A stretch of DNA of 39,939 bases from an uncultured Alphaproteobacteria bacterium (GTDB lineage: Bacteria > Pseudomonadota > Alphaproteobacteria > HIMB59 > GCA-002718135), in NCBI GenBank assembly GCA_902620425.1, contig CACNHX010000010.1, positions 1-39,939 on the forward strand, written 5' to 3'. Both the position numbers and the translations under genes were made by a program. The notes below the pieces were generated by a model. It saw nothing but the letters and a program-made list of their open reading frames with translations, did no database searches and was not told the DNA's origin. This document shows positions 1 through 8,702 of the stretch, in pieces. How positions within the stretch are numbered: position 1 is the stretch's first letter; the number at the start of each line of letters is the position of its first letter.

Positions 1-77
1 AAATATTTCAAAATATGAAAAAAATTAATATTAAAAAAATATCTTCAAGAGTTATTTTTATTGAATTAGAAAAATGA
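1..77 (+). CDS. C-terminal tail of an upstream gene (partial)
   Basis: An open frame enters from the left edge and ends at TGA 75-77, overlapping the ATG of the next gene by the ATGA pattern used elsewhere in this locus. About 24 codons are visible, rich in Lys and Ile, with no recognisable domain. An internal ATG at 15 would give only a 20-residue peptide, so the tail of a larger polysaccharide-locus protein is more likely. The call rests on the open frame and the coupling arrangement alone. Confidence 0.45.
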   Translation, partial: IFQNMKKINIKKISSRVIFIELEK

Positions 78-637
78 GAATATTGTACAATAAAGAAATA
101 AATATTTCTTTAAAAAAAATCATCCATAATAAAAAGCAATGTTATATAAATTCTAACTATGGTGGGGAAAAAATAAAAGATTGGCCTTTCTATAAATTTT
201 TGAAAATCTACATATATGATTCTGAAGCAAATGCTCTCAGCTTATGGACTGATTGGTTAAAAAATGAATATAGAAAATATTGTTTAATTGAAAAAAAAAA
301 TGGTGGTATGTTAAATGGTTCTATCCATAAAATAGTATGTAGTAATGATGGTCTTGATAAAAAATATTATTTAGAACATCCCGATAAGATTGATAATGAT
401 ACACTTATTAAAAGTTGTGAAATCTATGTCAAAAATAAATTTAAATTAGTTGAATCAATTAAAACAAAAGGTTTTATTTTTTCAAAAAAAAACAAAATTT
501 TTGCGAATTATTACAATAATAATTATGAATTATATAGCGGTCATCATAGAATAGCTATTTTAGAACTTTTAAATTATAAATCAATTGACGAACTATGGGT
601 ATACACATTACTTTATAAATTACTTAAAAAAATATGA
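74..637 (+). CDS. Hypothetical protein with ParB-like SGHHRIAI motif
   Basis: I do not recognise the family. The 187-residue product is soluble-looking, Lys/Asn/Ile-rich, and has no signal peptide or membrane segment. The one clear motif is SGHHRIAI at residues 155-162, which resembles the G-x-H-R core of ParB/sulfiredoxin-like domains; similar small proteins occur in polysaccharide islands. The start ATG overlaps the preceding stop and the stop overlaps the next ATG by 4 nt, so it is translationally coupled in the polysaccharide operon. A role in surface-glycan assembly is inferred from position only. Nothing indicates chromosome partitioning. Confidence 0.7.
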   Translation: MRILYNKEINISLKKIIHNKKQCYINSNYGGEKIKDWPFYKFLKIYIYDSEANALSLWTDWLKNEYRKYCLIEKKNGGMLNGSIHKIVCSNDGLDKKYYLEHPDKIDNDTLIKSCEIYVKNKFKLVESIKTKGFIFSKKNKIFANYYNNNYELYSGHHRIAILELLNYKSIDELWVYTLLYKLLKKI

Positions 638-1308
638 AATTTAAAAATATTACTGATTACAAAATATGGATACACAATGAAGAATGGTATCAATCTATGG
701 TTTTGCCATCAAAAATTAAAATTAAAGGAAAATTTAATACTTTAAAAAGGATACCATTATTAGAAGAATATAATTATGATAATAAAAATGTTCTAGATAT
801 TGGCTGCAACTCTGGACAATATTGTTTTTTTACAAAAGAAAAAAAGGCAAAAAATGTTTTTGGTATTGATTTAAACAAAAAGCGAATATCGCAAGCCAAA
901 ATATTAGCACTTAATGAAGATCTTGATATAAACTTTATCAATACTGATATAACTACATTTTCAATTCCAGAAAATATTAAATTTGATTATATTTTTTGTT
1001 TTGCAGTAATAACTGAAATTAGTGATATTTTTAGTGTATTATATTTTCTTAAAAATAATATTCATGATCTTGCACTAATTGAATTAAAATTATCACATCC
1101 TATCTTGTACATTCCAAATAATTTAAGATCTTTAAAATATCTTTTAATGAAAAAAATTTTTACAGCTGAAATTTATCAACATAGGCACGCGGGATGGGTT
1201 TTTCATCCATCATTGGATTTTTTAAAAAATTTCTTTGGAAAAAATTTTAAAATAAAATATATTAACAAAGGCTTTAGGTATGATTTTATTTCAATACAAA
1301 AAATTTAA
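634..1308 (+). CDS. Class I SAM-dependent methyltransferase
   Basis: The 224-residue product carries a Rossmann-type SAM-binding motif I, VLDIGCNSGQY, at about residues 53-63, followed by the acidic end of strand beta-2 (FGIDLN, about residues 75-80). Later segments fit motifs II and III (FINTDI, then FDYIFCFAV). In polysaccharide clusters such enzymes usually methylate a sugar hydroxyl or a nucleotide-sugar intermediate; the acceptor cannot be read here. It overlaps the upstream gene by 4 nt and is followed after 2 nt by a glycosyltransferase, so it belongs to the same transcript. tRNA or small-molecule methylation is possible but less likely in this context. Confidence 0.8.
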   Translation: MKFKNITDYKIWIHNEEWYQSMVLPSKIKIKGKFNTLKRIPLLEEYNYDNKNVLDIGCNSGQYCFFTKEKKAKNVFGIDLNKKRISQAKILALNEDLDINFINTDITTFSIPENIKFDYIFCFAVITEISDIFSVLYFLKNNIHDLALIELKLSHPILYIPNNLRSLKYLLMKKIFTAEIYQHRHAGWVFHPSLDFLKNFFGKNFKIKYINKGFRYDFISIQKI

Positions 1309-1310
1309 AA

Positions 1311-2111
1311 ATGAAATTATACTATATCTCTAATTCATTTATACCATCTACAGCTGCAAATTCTATCAGTACAATGAAAATGTCAGAAAAATTTGCTTTA
1401 AATGGATATGAGGTAATATTAATTTGTAAAAAAAACTATAATATTAAAGATAAAAATGTTTTTACTAAATATAATTTAAAAAAAAAATTTAAAATAAAAT
1501 TTGTAAAACTATCAAGAATAAATTTAGTTGATTTTTTTTTATATGGATTTATTAATTTTATTTCCCTTTTAAATTCGAAAAATTCTCATATATATTGTAA
1601 GGATATTTTCACTTTTTTTCTTTTTTATTTATTTAAAAAAAAAAAACTTATACTTGAACTACATCATTCATTTGAAAACTCAAAAAGTAGATATTTTTTG
1701 AAATATATTAATTTTGATAAAATTAAATTAGTTGTCATTTCTGAAAACTTGAGACAATATTATTTAAATAAATATAAAATACAAAAAAAAAATATACTAA
1801 CCGCTCATGATGGTGCTGATATAAATTACAATTACATTTTAAAAAATAGAAAAAATAAAAAAAAAATTTCTGTAGGTTACATTGGTAGTCTAAATATTGG
1901 GAAAGGTATTAATCTGATATTAAAAATTGCACATACAATGCCTAGTATAAATTTCCATATATTTGGTGGAAGTAATGATGAAATAAATGACTTAAAAAAA
2001 ATAATATTAATAATGTGTATTTTCATGGTCATATTTATCACAATAAAATTGAAAATTTTATGCATTTGTTTGAAATTGCTCTATTGCCTAATCAAGATAA
2101 TATTTATGTAA
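1311..2111 (+). CDS. Glycosyltransferase group 1, N-terminal part (frameshifted)
   Basis: The frame encodes the N-terminal half and start of the C-terminal half of a GT-B glycosyltransferase. It opens with MKLYYISNSFIPSTAAN, and around residue 190 has GYIGSLNIGKGINLI, the usual start of the nucleotide-sugar-binding half. After about residue 230 the sequence turns into hydrophobic nonsense and stops at 2111. The proper continuation lies in the reading frame of the 2015-2413 entry. The switch falls on an A8 run at 1994-2001; one more A would join both parts into a protein of about 367 residues. It is either a frameshifted gene, a slippage-expressed gene or a sequence error. Confidence 0.75.
   Translation: MKLYYISNSFIPSTAANSISTMKMSEKFALNGYEVILICKKNYNIKDKNVFTKYNLKKKFKIKFVKLSRINLVDFFLYGFINFISLLNSKNSHIYCKDIFTFFLFYLFKKKKLILELHHSFENSKSRYFLKYINFDKIKLVVISENLRQYYLNKYKIQKKNILTAHDGADINYNYILKNRKNKKKISVGYIGSLNIGKGINLILKIAHTMPSINFHIFGGSNDEINDLKKIILIMCIFMVIFITIKLKILCICLKLLYCLIKIIFM
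1994..2001 (+). other. A8 homopolymer at the frameshift point
   Basis: Eight consecutive A residues follow CTT in the glycosyltransferase gene. Upstream, codons read D-L-K-K in the first frame; the downstream family-like sequence reads L-K-K-N-N-I-N-N-V in the -1 frame across the same bases. A run of nine A would restore one continuous frame. Long A tracts are known sites of polymerase slippage and of sequencing error, so the run itself cannot tell inactivation from slippage rescue. Confidence 0.6.
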
Positions 2112-2413
2112 AAAAATCAAAAACAAATATATCTAAATGGACTTCCCCTCTTAAAATGTTTGAATATATGGCTTATAAAAAAATAATCATAGCCTCAAAC
2201 CATTATGTATTAAAAGAAATTCTTTCTAACAACTATTCGTGTTTATTTTGCAACCCTAATGATCACAATGATTGGGTAAATAAAATTAATTATGTTTTGG
2301 AAAATTATAACGATTGCTTAAAAATATCAAATAATGCCTTTAATATTATAAAAAATAATTATACTTGGGATATTAGATCAAAAAATATAATAAAATTTTT
2401 AAATAATGAATAA
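2015..2413 (+). CDS. Glycosyltransferase group 1, C-terminal part (frameshifted)
   Basis: This 132-residue frame holds the end of the GT-B fold split from the 1311-2111 frame. It includes FHGHIYHNKI, then a nucleotide-sugar-binding region with SPLKMFEYMAYKK at about residues 44-56, corresponding to the family's SPLKLFEYMAxGKP segment. The family-like sequence actually begins upstream of the GTG at 2015 (codons from about 2000), so this is not an independent start; no Shine-Dalgarno sequence precedes it. It overlaps the downstream polymerase gene by 8 nt. Alone it could not be an active enzyme. Confidence 0.7.
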   Translation: MYFHGHIYHNKIENFMHLFEIALLPNQDNIYVKKSKTNISKWTSPLKMFEYMAYKKIIIASNHYVLKEILSNNYSCLFCNPNDHNDWVNKINYVLENYNDCLKISNNAFNIIKNNYTWDIRSKNIIKFLNNE

Positions 2414-3677
2414 TTCACAATTCAGTTTCATGGGATATTTGAACTATGTAAATAATAAACATGACCTTCTATCAAGATGTACGGAGAACACAGATAATGA
2501 AATTGAAGTATGCGTAAGTAATCTAACCTTTTTTAATAACTTAATTGAAATACTCATTGTTATAATTATATTAACTTTATTATTAAGAATTATTGTAAAT
2601 AAAATTAGTCTAAATAAAGTTGAAGTTTATGTATTTTTTATTTATCATTGTTTATTTAGTATTTTTTTTAGTTTTTATACTATCTCAAGATTTAGAGTAG
2701 ATCCTGTATCAAATTATTTATGGTCACTTACAAATCCTGATGATTATTTACCTGGAAAAGATTTCATTGAATTTTTAGTCCATTTATTTTCATATCATCT
2801 CTCACTTTCTTATTTTAGCGTAACATTAATATTTGGATTTACAGGCTTAATTGGAATATTATTTCTATATAAGATTTTAATCAAACTAACTAAAAATAGG
2901 CACAATTATTATTATTATTTTGGCTTTATTTTCTTATTATTCCCTTCATTTCACTTTTGGAACTCAGGGATTGGAAAGGATTCATTGATATTAATGGCTC
3001 TTTCAATAACTTTATATTGGATGTTTTTTCAGAAAAACATAAATTTTTCTATCATTATATCATTTTTTTTAATACTTATGATAAGACCACATATAGCTCT
3101 AATTCTATCACCATTTCTTTTTTTAATTTTACTTTCTTCTGAAAATACGAATAAAATAACTAAGTACTTTGTAACGATAATTAGTTTAATTTTTATGTAT
3201 ATAACATTACCAATGATGCTAAAATATGTTGGAATTAACATAAATTCTTATTCTGAATTATTTTCTAATAACATAATTAATCAAATCACCACAATAATAA
3301 GTCATAGGGAAACATTAAATTATTCGGAAACTGCGGGATATAATCTAAAAAATTTATCAATATATCAAAAAATATTTAATTTTTTGTTTGGGCCAATGCC
3401 TTATGAGGCAAAATCAACATTTCAATTATATGTTAGTTTAGAAAATATTTTATTATTATTAATTTTTTTAATAATTTTATTTTATAACTTAGTGAGTGGT
3501 CAAGTATTGCTTAAATATAATAATATTATCTTGCTTACATATATTGTATTATTTCTTATTATCTTTTCGTTAAATACTGGAAATTATGGAATAAGTAATA
3601 GACAGAAATGGATGATATTACCTTATATTTTGTTTTTTTTATTTTTTTTAAGTAAAAATAATGTGATTAAAAAATGA
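2406..3677 (+). CDS. Wzy-like O-antigen/polysaccharide polymerase
   Basis: This is a 423-residue integral membrane protein with a long series of hydrophobic segments (roughly ten) starting near residue 45. A loop containing LFPSFHFWNSGIGKDSL lies near residues 178-194. The topology and length suit Wzy/EpsG-like polymerases that join lipid-linked repeat units at the periplasmic face. Sequence conservation in this family is poor, so the assignment relies on size, hydrophobicity and neighbours: glycosyltransferases, a flippase and an initiating transferase in the same operon. An O-antigen ligase-like protein is the alternative. The start overlaps the upstream frame by 8 nt and the stop overlaps the next ATG by 4 nt. 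Confidence 0.65.
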   Translation: MNNSQFSFMGYLNYVNNKHDLLSRCTENTDNEIEVCVSNLTFFNNLIEILIVIIILTLLLRIIVNKISLNKVEVYVFFIYHCLFSIFFSFYTISRFRVDPVSNYLWSLTNPDDYLPGKDFIEFLVHLFSYHLSLSYFSVTLIFGFTGLIGILFLYKILIKLTKNRHNYYYYFGFIFLLFPSFHFWNSGIGKDSLILMALSITLYWMFFQKNINFSIIISFFLILMIRPHIALILSPFLFLILLSSENTNKITKYFVTIISLIFMYITLPMMLKYVGININSYSELFSNNIINQITTIISHRETLNYSETAGYNLKNLSIYQKIFNFLFGPMPYEAKSTFQLYVSLENILLLLIFLIILFYNLVSGQVLLKYNNIILLTYIVLFLIIFSLNTGNYGISNRQKWMILPYILFFLFFLSKNNVIKK

Positions 3678-4816
3678 AAATCCTTCATATTATAACAGCT
3701 TTAGAAAAAGGTGGAGCTGAAACTAATTTGTATCGACTAACAACAAATAAAATTAATGTATATGAAAATTGTGTTATTAGTTTAAAAAAAAATTGTTATT
3801 ATGAAAAAATATTAATCCAAAATAACATAAAAGTTTTATCACTAAATTTTAAAAATATTTTTCTTTTACCAATTAATTTATACAAAATAATAAAATTTAT
3901 AAATATATATAGACCAAATATAATAAATACTTGGATGTATCATTCAATTTTTCTCTCAATACTAATTTATCCATTTATAAATAAAAGATTTGTAATTAAT
4001 TGGTATATCAGACATTCAACTTTTGATTACAGGTATACTAAAATTAGAACATTAGTAATAATTTATCTTTCAATTATATTTTCTTACTTAATACCTAGAA
4101 AAATTGTTTATAATTCCATATCTGGATGTAAAAATCATCAAAAATTTAAATTTAGTAAAAAAAAATCTAAAATAATTCTAAATGGATATGACTCGCAAGA
4201 ATTTATTATGCAGAGTGAAAAAAAATATAAATTTTTAGATAAAAATAACTTAGATAATAACACTATAATATTTGGAGCAATAGGAAGATACAGAAAGCAA
4301 AAAAATTATGAAAACCTCATTAAATTACTAGGTAAATATAAAAAAATTAATAAAAATTTCATATGTTTATTTGTTGGTTACGGCTTAAATAGCCAAAATA
4401 AAAAAATTTTAAATTTAATTAAAAAATATGATGTTCAAAATAATATTTATCTATTTGATCAAGTCGACAATATAGTCAAAATAATGAATATATTAGATAT
4501 AAATCTTCTATTTTCAAACTATGGTGAGGGTTTTCCAAATGTATTAGCTGAATCGATGTTATGTGGAACTCCTTGCATAGCTTTTGATATAGGCGATTCT
4601 AAAAGTATAATAGGAAGCCTAGGGTGGATTGCAAAAAAAAATGATAATCAAACTTTTTTGAATCATCTTGTAAAAGCATCAAAAATTATAAATAAAAAAT
4701 CAAATGAATGGATTGAGCTTAAAAAAAAATGTAGAGATAGAATAATATCTAATTACAAAATACAAGAAATGATTAATAAACATATACAGTTATGGAAAGA
4801 GCAAAAAACAAGATAA
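3674..4816 (+). CDS. Glycosyltransferase family 4 (GT-B, retaining)
   Basis: The 380-residue product begins MKILHIITALEKGGAETNLY, the classic N-terminal glycine-rich loop of GT4 enzymes. The C-terminal half shows FGAIGRYRKQKNYENLI (about residue 200) and the E-x7-E motif in EGFPNVLAESMLCGTP (about residues 287-302), which binds the donor sugar nucleotide. It should transfer a sugar from an activated donor to the growing lipid-linked oligosaccharide at the cytoplasmic membrane face. Donor and acceptor cannot be read from sequence. It is coupled to the polymerase gene by ATGA and overlaps the next glycosyltransferase by 25 nt. Confidence 0.85.
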   Translation: MKILHIITALEKGGAETNLYRLTTNKINVYENCVISLKKNCYYEKILIQNNIKVLSLNFKNIFLLPINLYKIIKFINIYRPNIINTWMYHSIFLSILIYPFINKRFVINWYIRHSTFDYRYTKIRTLVIIYLSIIFSYLIPRKIVYNSISGCKNHQKFKFSKKKSKIILNGYDSQEFIMQSEKKYKFLDKNNLDNNTIIFGAIGRYRKQKNYENLIKLLGKYKKINKNFICLFVGYGLNSQNKKILNLIKKYDVQNNIYLFDQVDNIVKIMNILDINLLFSNYGEGFPNVLAESMLCGTPCIAFDIGDSKSIIGSLGWIAKKNDNQTFLNHLVKASKIINKKSNEWIELKKKCRDRIISNYKIQEMINKHIQLWKEQKTR

Positions 4817-5886
4817 TAATTGCTACAACACAATCTATAACTTTAAATCTTTTTTATGATGAAATTGTAAAAAAATTATTATCAGAAAATTACAATATAA
4901 CTCTATTAATGAATGATCCTAATAATTTAAAATATAATTTAAATTATATAAAATTAGATTTGCCAAAAAAAATTTATCAATTTTTTAATATATTTAAAAT
5001 TATAAAATTAATTTACAAAATAAGAAAAATATTAAAAAATAATAAATCAGCTATTTTCTTATTAAATACACCACTAATTGCACATTTTTTCAGATTTTCT
5101 TCATTTTTTTTAAAAACTAAAATTATATACTTTGTGCATGGTTATAGATTTCATGATACTTCAAATAAATTATATTTTTTATTTTTCTTTATTCTTGAGT
5201 ATATCTTATCATTTAAAACTAATGCTTATATAAATATTAACAACTACGATTATAATATAACCAAAAAATTTTTTAAGAAAAATAATATTCTTATTAATGG
5301 AGTTGGAATTAAAATAGAGAATAAATATAAAAAAAAAAATAAAACAAATACTTTTGTAGTTGGAGTAATTTCTGCTTATAGAAAAAATAAGGGATATGAT
5401 AAAATAATTAAAGTGGCTAATCATTTAGATTCTTTAAAGAAAAAAATAAAATTTGAATGTTTTGGTTATGGTAATAAAATTATTTTTAATAAGGAAATTA
5501 TTAAAAAGAATATAAAAAATATAAAATTAAATGATTTTACTTCTAACATAGAAGATAAAATAAAAGAATTTGATATATTGCTGCATTTGAGTGTAAGAGA
5601 AGGATTGCCAGTTTCTCTTATGCAATGTTTATCTTTAGGTGTTCCAATAATAGCTACTGATATTAGGGGTAATAGAGATTTAGTAACACATAATTATAAT
5701 GGACATTTAGTTAATTTAAATACTAGTATTGAAAATATCTCAAATTTAATTATTAAACATTATAATGACATAAAATATAATGATATTTTATCAAAAAACG
5801 CTTTTAAAAGTTTAGATTTTAAATATTCAAAAGATTTTATTTCAAAAGAAATTGCAAATTTTATTAATGAAATTAATAAGATATAA
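4792..5886 (+). CDS. Glycosyltransferase family 4-like, with Gln in the E-x7-E motif
   Basis: A GT-B glycosyltransferase of 364 residues. The C-terminal domain shows VGVISAYRKNKGYDKII and REGLPVSLMQCLSLGVP followed by IIATDIRGNRDLV. In the donor-binding E-x7-E motif the second Glu is replaced by Gln (EGLPVSLMQ); the upstream GT4 at 3674 keeps both Glu residues. The ATG at 4792 gives MERAKNKIIIATTQ and overlaps the upstream gene by 25 nt; later starts would cut into the first beta strand. It probably adds another residue to the repeat unit. Sugar specificity is unknown. Confidence 0.8.
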   Translation: MERAKNKIIIATTQSITLNLFYDEIVKKLLSENYNITLLMNDPNNLKYNLNYIKLDLPKKIYQFFNIFKIIKLIYKIRKILKNNKSAIFLLNTPLIAHFFRFSSFFLKTKIIYFVHGYRFHDTSNKLYFLFFFILEYILSFKTNAYININNYDYNITKKFFKKNNILINGVGIKIENKYKKKNKTNTFVVGVISAYRKNKGYDKIIKVANHLDSLKKKIKFECFGYGNKIIFNKEIIKKNIKNIKLNDFTSNIEDKIKEFDILLHLSVREGLPVSLMQCLSLGVPIIATDIRGNRDLVTHNYNGHLVNLNTSIENISNLIIKHYNDIKYNDILSKNAFKSLDFKYSKDFISKEIANFINEINKI

Positions 5887-6808
5887 AAAATCTCAAAAGA
5901 TAGATATTGAAAAGATAATTAGATTATTTTTTTCAGTCTTTAAAATTACAATAAGTAAAAAATATCTTACAGAAACATATTTTGGTGAAGGTGGAGTTTG
6001 TTATATTGCTTCATTAGATAAAAAAATAATTGGATTTGTTGGTTTTGTGAAAAAAAAATCTAATATAAATAATAACTCACTAATATTATCAAGACATTCA
6101 AGCTGTATTCATAAAAAATATAGAAGAAAAAAAATTTATACTAATTTATGTACCTTTGCATATGGCAAATTGAAAATACAATATCGAAAATGTTTCATAA
6201 TTTCATGGCCAAATCAGGTAAATTTGAAAGTTCCAAAAAATACTTTATTTAAAAATGAAATTATATTGAGTAAATACTATCAGATTGATAATTATAAAAA
6301 AATTGACTATGAGAAACTCGACATTAAAAAACTCAATATTTTTAAAAAAATTAATATTTTAAGAAATAAGGAAAAATATAGTTTATCTATAATTGATAAG
6401 AATACGAATTATTATAAAAAAAGATATCTAAATAAAAAAATAAATTATTATTCTATAAAGTTATTTTATAAAGATAATCAATTTGAATTTATATTTAATA
6501 AAAAAAAATATCAGAACTATTCCTCACTATACCTGTTTGAGTACATTGGTTCAAAAAAACTGTATAAAATTGCTTTAAAAATTTTATATAATTATATGAA
6601 TTACAAAAAAATTCCATTTTCCTTCTGGCTAAATACAAAAAAAAATGATCTATATTTATTTTTCAAATATAATAATGCTAGTTTTAATAATGAAATCTTC
6701 TTTGTTAAAGCTTCTTTCTTTCAAAAGAAAAAGAAAAATTTTTTAAATAATATTAAGAAATCAATATTCGTAATGGGCGATACAGATGTTTACAAGAATA
6801 TTAATTAG
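5852..6808 (+). CDS. GNAT-like acyltransferase of the polysaccharide locus
   Basis: The 318-residue product looks like a GNAT-fold acyltransferase in its first half: an acidic/basic helix, GGVCYIASLDKKIIGFVGFV (about residues 47-66), then SSCIHKKYRRKKIYTNLCTF, matching the acyl-CoA-binding motif V-x-P-x-Y-R-x-x-G-I. The glycine of that loop is replaced by Lys. The second half is Lys/Tyr/Asn-rich and may be a second degenerate GNAT-like domain. The ATG at 5867 (residue 6) is an equally plausible start. N- or O-acylation of a sugar is the likely job, inferred from context. It overlaps both neighbours. Confidence 0.55.
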   Translation: MQILLMKLIRYKKSQKIDIEKIIRLFFSVFKITISKKYLTETYFGEGGVCYIASLDKKIIGFVGFVKKKSNINNNSLILSRHSSCIHKKYRRKKIYTNLCTFAYGKLKIQYRKCFIISWPNQVNLKVPKNTLFKNEIILSKYYQIDNYKKIDYEKLDIKKLNIFKKINILRNKEKYSLSIIDKNTNYYKKRYLNKKINYYSIKLFYKDNQFEFIFNKKKYQNYSSLYLFEYIGSKKLYKIALKILYNYMNYKKIPFSFWLNTKKNDLYLFFKYNNASFNNEIFFVKASFFQKKKKNFLNNIKKSIFVMGDTDVYKNIN

Positions 6809-7367
6809 AACTTTTGAAATATTATTTATTTTTTTAATTATTATATTTTTTTCACCCTTTTTTATGCTTATTATTATCTTGCAAATAATCTTTAATGGTA
6901 TGCCAATTCTTTATGTTGATTATAGGTATGGTATCAATTTAAATAAGATTGCTTTATATAAGTTGAGATCAATGACTACAAATCTGAATTTACCAGAAAA
7001 TAGAAGGATAACATGGTTTGGAAAAATTTTAAGAAAATCCAGTATAGATGAGTTGCCTCAGTTATATAATGTTTTAAATGGAGATATGAGTTTGATAGGT
7101 CCAAGACCAATAAATCAAAATACTCTAAATTATTTTAAAAAAAATTATCCTGAAAAATTAATTTTAAGACAATCTGTAAAGCCAGGCATATCTGGATATA
7201 CACAGTTATTATTTGATGGATCAAAAAGAACATGGGATGAGAAAATTGCTCTAGATTTAAAATTTGTATCAAATTTCTCAATAAAATTATATTTTAAAAT
7301 TTTAATTTTAACAATCCCTTATATTTTTAAAAAGTATTATTATAATAAAACAGGAGAAACATTATAA
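6786..7367 (+). CDS. Initiating phosphoglycosyltransferase (PglC/WcaJ-type sugar transferase)
   Basis: The 193-residue protein has one N-terminal hydrophobic segment (about residues 9-35) and then the bacterial sugar transferase domain: YKLRSMT, SSIDELPQLYNVLNGDMS, LIGPRP and KPGISGYTQL. The Asp-Glu pair in IDELPQ is the catalytic dyad of this monotopic family. The length equals the small PglC-type form rather than the large multi-pass WbaP type. It transfers a phospho-sugar from a UDP-sugar to undecaprenyl phosphate, starting repeat-unit synthesis. Because the locus also encodes a bacillosamine-type pathway, UDP-diNAcBac or a relative is a plausible substrate. It overlaps the upstream gene by 23 nt. 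Confidence 0.85.
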   Translation: MFTRILIRTFEILFIFLIIIFFSPFFMLIIILQIIFNGMPILYVDYRYGINLNKIALYKLRSMTTNLNLPENRRITWFGKILRKSSIDELPQLYNVLNGDMSLIGPRPINQNTLNYFKKNYPEKLILRQSVKPGISGYTQLLFDGSKRTWDEKIALDLKFVSNFSIKLYFKILILTIPYIFKKYYYNKTGETL

Positions 7368-8647
7368 ATACTCAATTTATTAATTTATCTAAAATTTTTT
7401 TAGTAACCTTAATTTTCAAAGGCATAACCTCATTTGGTCTTATTTTTTTTAATATAATTATTGCTAAATATTTAGATTATCAAAGCTTAGGATATATAAT
7501 TATAGGTATATCTTTATTAAATGGCTTAAGTGTTTTTTCAAGAATTGGCATTAATCAATCTTTGTTAAGATTCGGCAGTGTATATTTTAATGATTCTAAC
7601 ATTAAAATTTTAAGAAAATATGTATATCTTGGCTTATCGTATGTTCTGTTTCTTTCAATAATTTTTTCATTAACATTAATATTATTTAGAAATTTTATAT
7701 CAACTTTTTTTTACTCTTCAGAAAACTTGAGTGGAATCTTATTAATTAGTGGTATTATTTTACCTTTTTTAACCTTAATACATATTCAAAGGAGTTTATT
7801 TAAATCTTTTAAGTTACCAGCTACTTCAAATATCGCATCTTTAAACTTTATACTTTTAATAACAGCATTATTTACATTATTAATTCATTATTTTAATTTT
7901 AGTTTAAATATAAATAGGGTTTACTTTATTTTTCTAATTTCAACATTGATTGTATTTGGATTAAACAATTTAATAATTATCGTACAATTAATTAATAAAA
8001 ATCAAAATGAATCTCAAAATTTTATTGAGTTTGATAAAATTTTTAAAAATACTCAGTCTGATTTTTATATATTAGATATATTAAACTATTTTTTAATTTG
8101 GGGATCGTTATATTTAATGGGAATGATAATTTCACCAGATCAACTAGGAATATTTAATACTTTATTTTGGTACATATTTGCTATTTTAATTATTCCAGTA
8201 ACCGTTGATGCAATTGTATCTCCAGAATTTGCCATACACTCATCAAAAAAAAATGATAAAAAATTGAGCTATTTCTTTTCAAGTGGAAGAAAAATAACAT
8301 ATTATTTATCCATACCATTATTAATTTTTATGTTTGTGTTTGCAGATTTCTTTTTAAATATAATTATTGGAGAAATGGAAATCAAATATTTAATTGTTTG
8401 TAGAATTTTGATTATCACAGTATTAATTGAGATTATTTTTAGCCACATGGATTCATTTTTAGTTATGAGTGGTTTGCAAAAACAAGTAAGAAATCTTTTT
8501 ATTTTTACAACTTTGTTTTCAATTTTAACAATTATATTTTTAACTAATTATTATGGAATAATAGGAGCTTCATTTGCTTTTTTAACCAATTTTCTTTTCA
8601 AAAATTTGATTTTATTTTTTTATTTCAAAAAATATTATAATTTATAA
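7361..8647 (+). CDS. Wzx-like polysaccharide flippase, probable ATT start
   Basis: A multi-pass membrane protein of about 428 residues (roughly 12 hydrophobic segments) in the MATE/MOP flippase superfamily, expected to flip lipid-linked repeat units to the periplasm. The first canonical start in frame is TTG at 7562. However, the 66 codons upstream are open and encode the missing first membrane segments: SKIFLVTLIFKGITSFGLIF and NIIIAKYLDYQSLGYI, the typical N-terminus of this family. The frame is closed by TAA at 7346, and no ATG, GTG or TTG lies between. An AGGAG at 7352-7356 precedes ATT 7361 by 4 nt and ATA 7364 by 7 nt, so one of these is the likely initiator. It overlaps the preceding stop by 7 nt. 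Confidence 0.75.
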   Translation: MINTQFINLSKIFLVTLIFKGITSFGLIFFNIIIAKYLDYQSLGYIIIGISLLNGLSVFSRIGINQSLLRFGSVYFNDSNIKILRKYVYLGLSYVLFLSIIFSLTLILFRNFISTFFYSSENLSGILLISGIILPFLTLIHIQRSLFKSFKLPATSNIASLNFILLITALFTLLIHYFNFSLNINRVYFIFLISTLIVFGLNNLIIIVQLINKNQNESQNFIEFDKIFKNTQSDFYILDILNYFLIWGSLYLMGMIISPDQLGIFNTLFWYIFAILIIPVTVDAIVSPEFAIHSSKKNDKKLSYFFSSGRKITYYLSIPLLIFMFVFADFFLNIIIGEMEIKYLIVCRILIITVLIEIIFSHMDSFLVMSGLQKQVRNLFIFTTLFSILTIIFLTNYYGIIGASFAFLTNFLFKNLILFFYFKKYYNL

Positions 8648-8670
8648 CTATTGTATTTGAGTTAAACTAA

Positions 8671-8676
8671 TATAAT
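8671..8676 (+). promoter_or_regulatory. Possible -10 element upstream of PIG-L gene
   Basis: TATAAT lies in the 55-nt gap between the flippase and the PIG-L deacetylase, 27 nt before the ATG at 8703. The -35 position (about 8648-8653) matches poorly. Chance occurrence is common in such AT-rich DNA. Confidence 0.3.
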
Positions 8677-8702
8677 TAAAAATATCATATTTAATTAATG
8701 CT

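Noticed and set aside
74-637. ParB-type partition protein
   Set aside because: Only the GHHR motif matches; context and size do not support a partition function.
7562-8647. TTG at 7562 as the flippase start
   Set aside because: It would delete the first membrane segments although the codons before it are open and family-like; a good SD lies far upstream at 7352.
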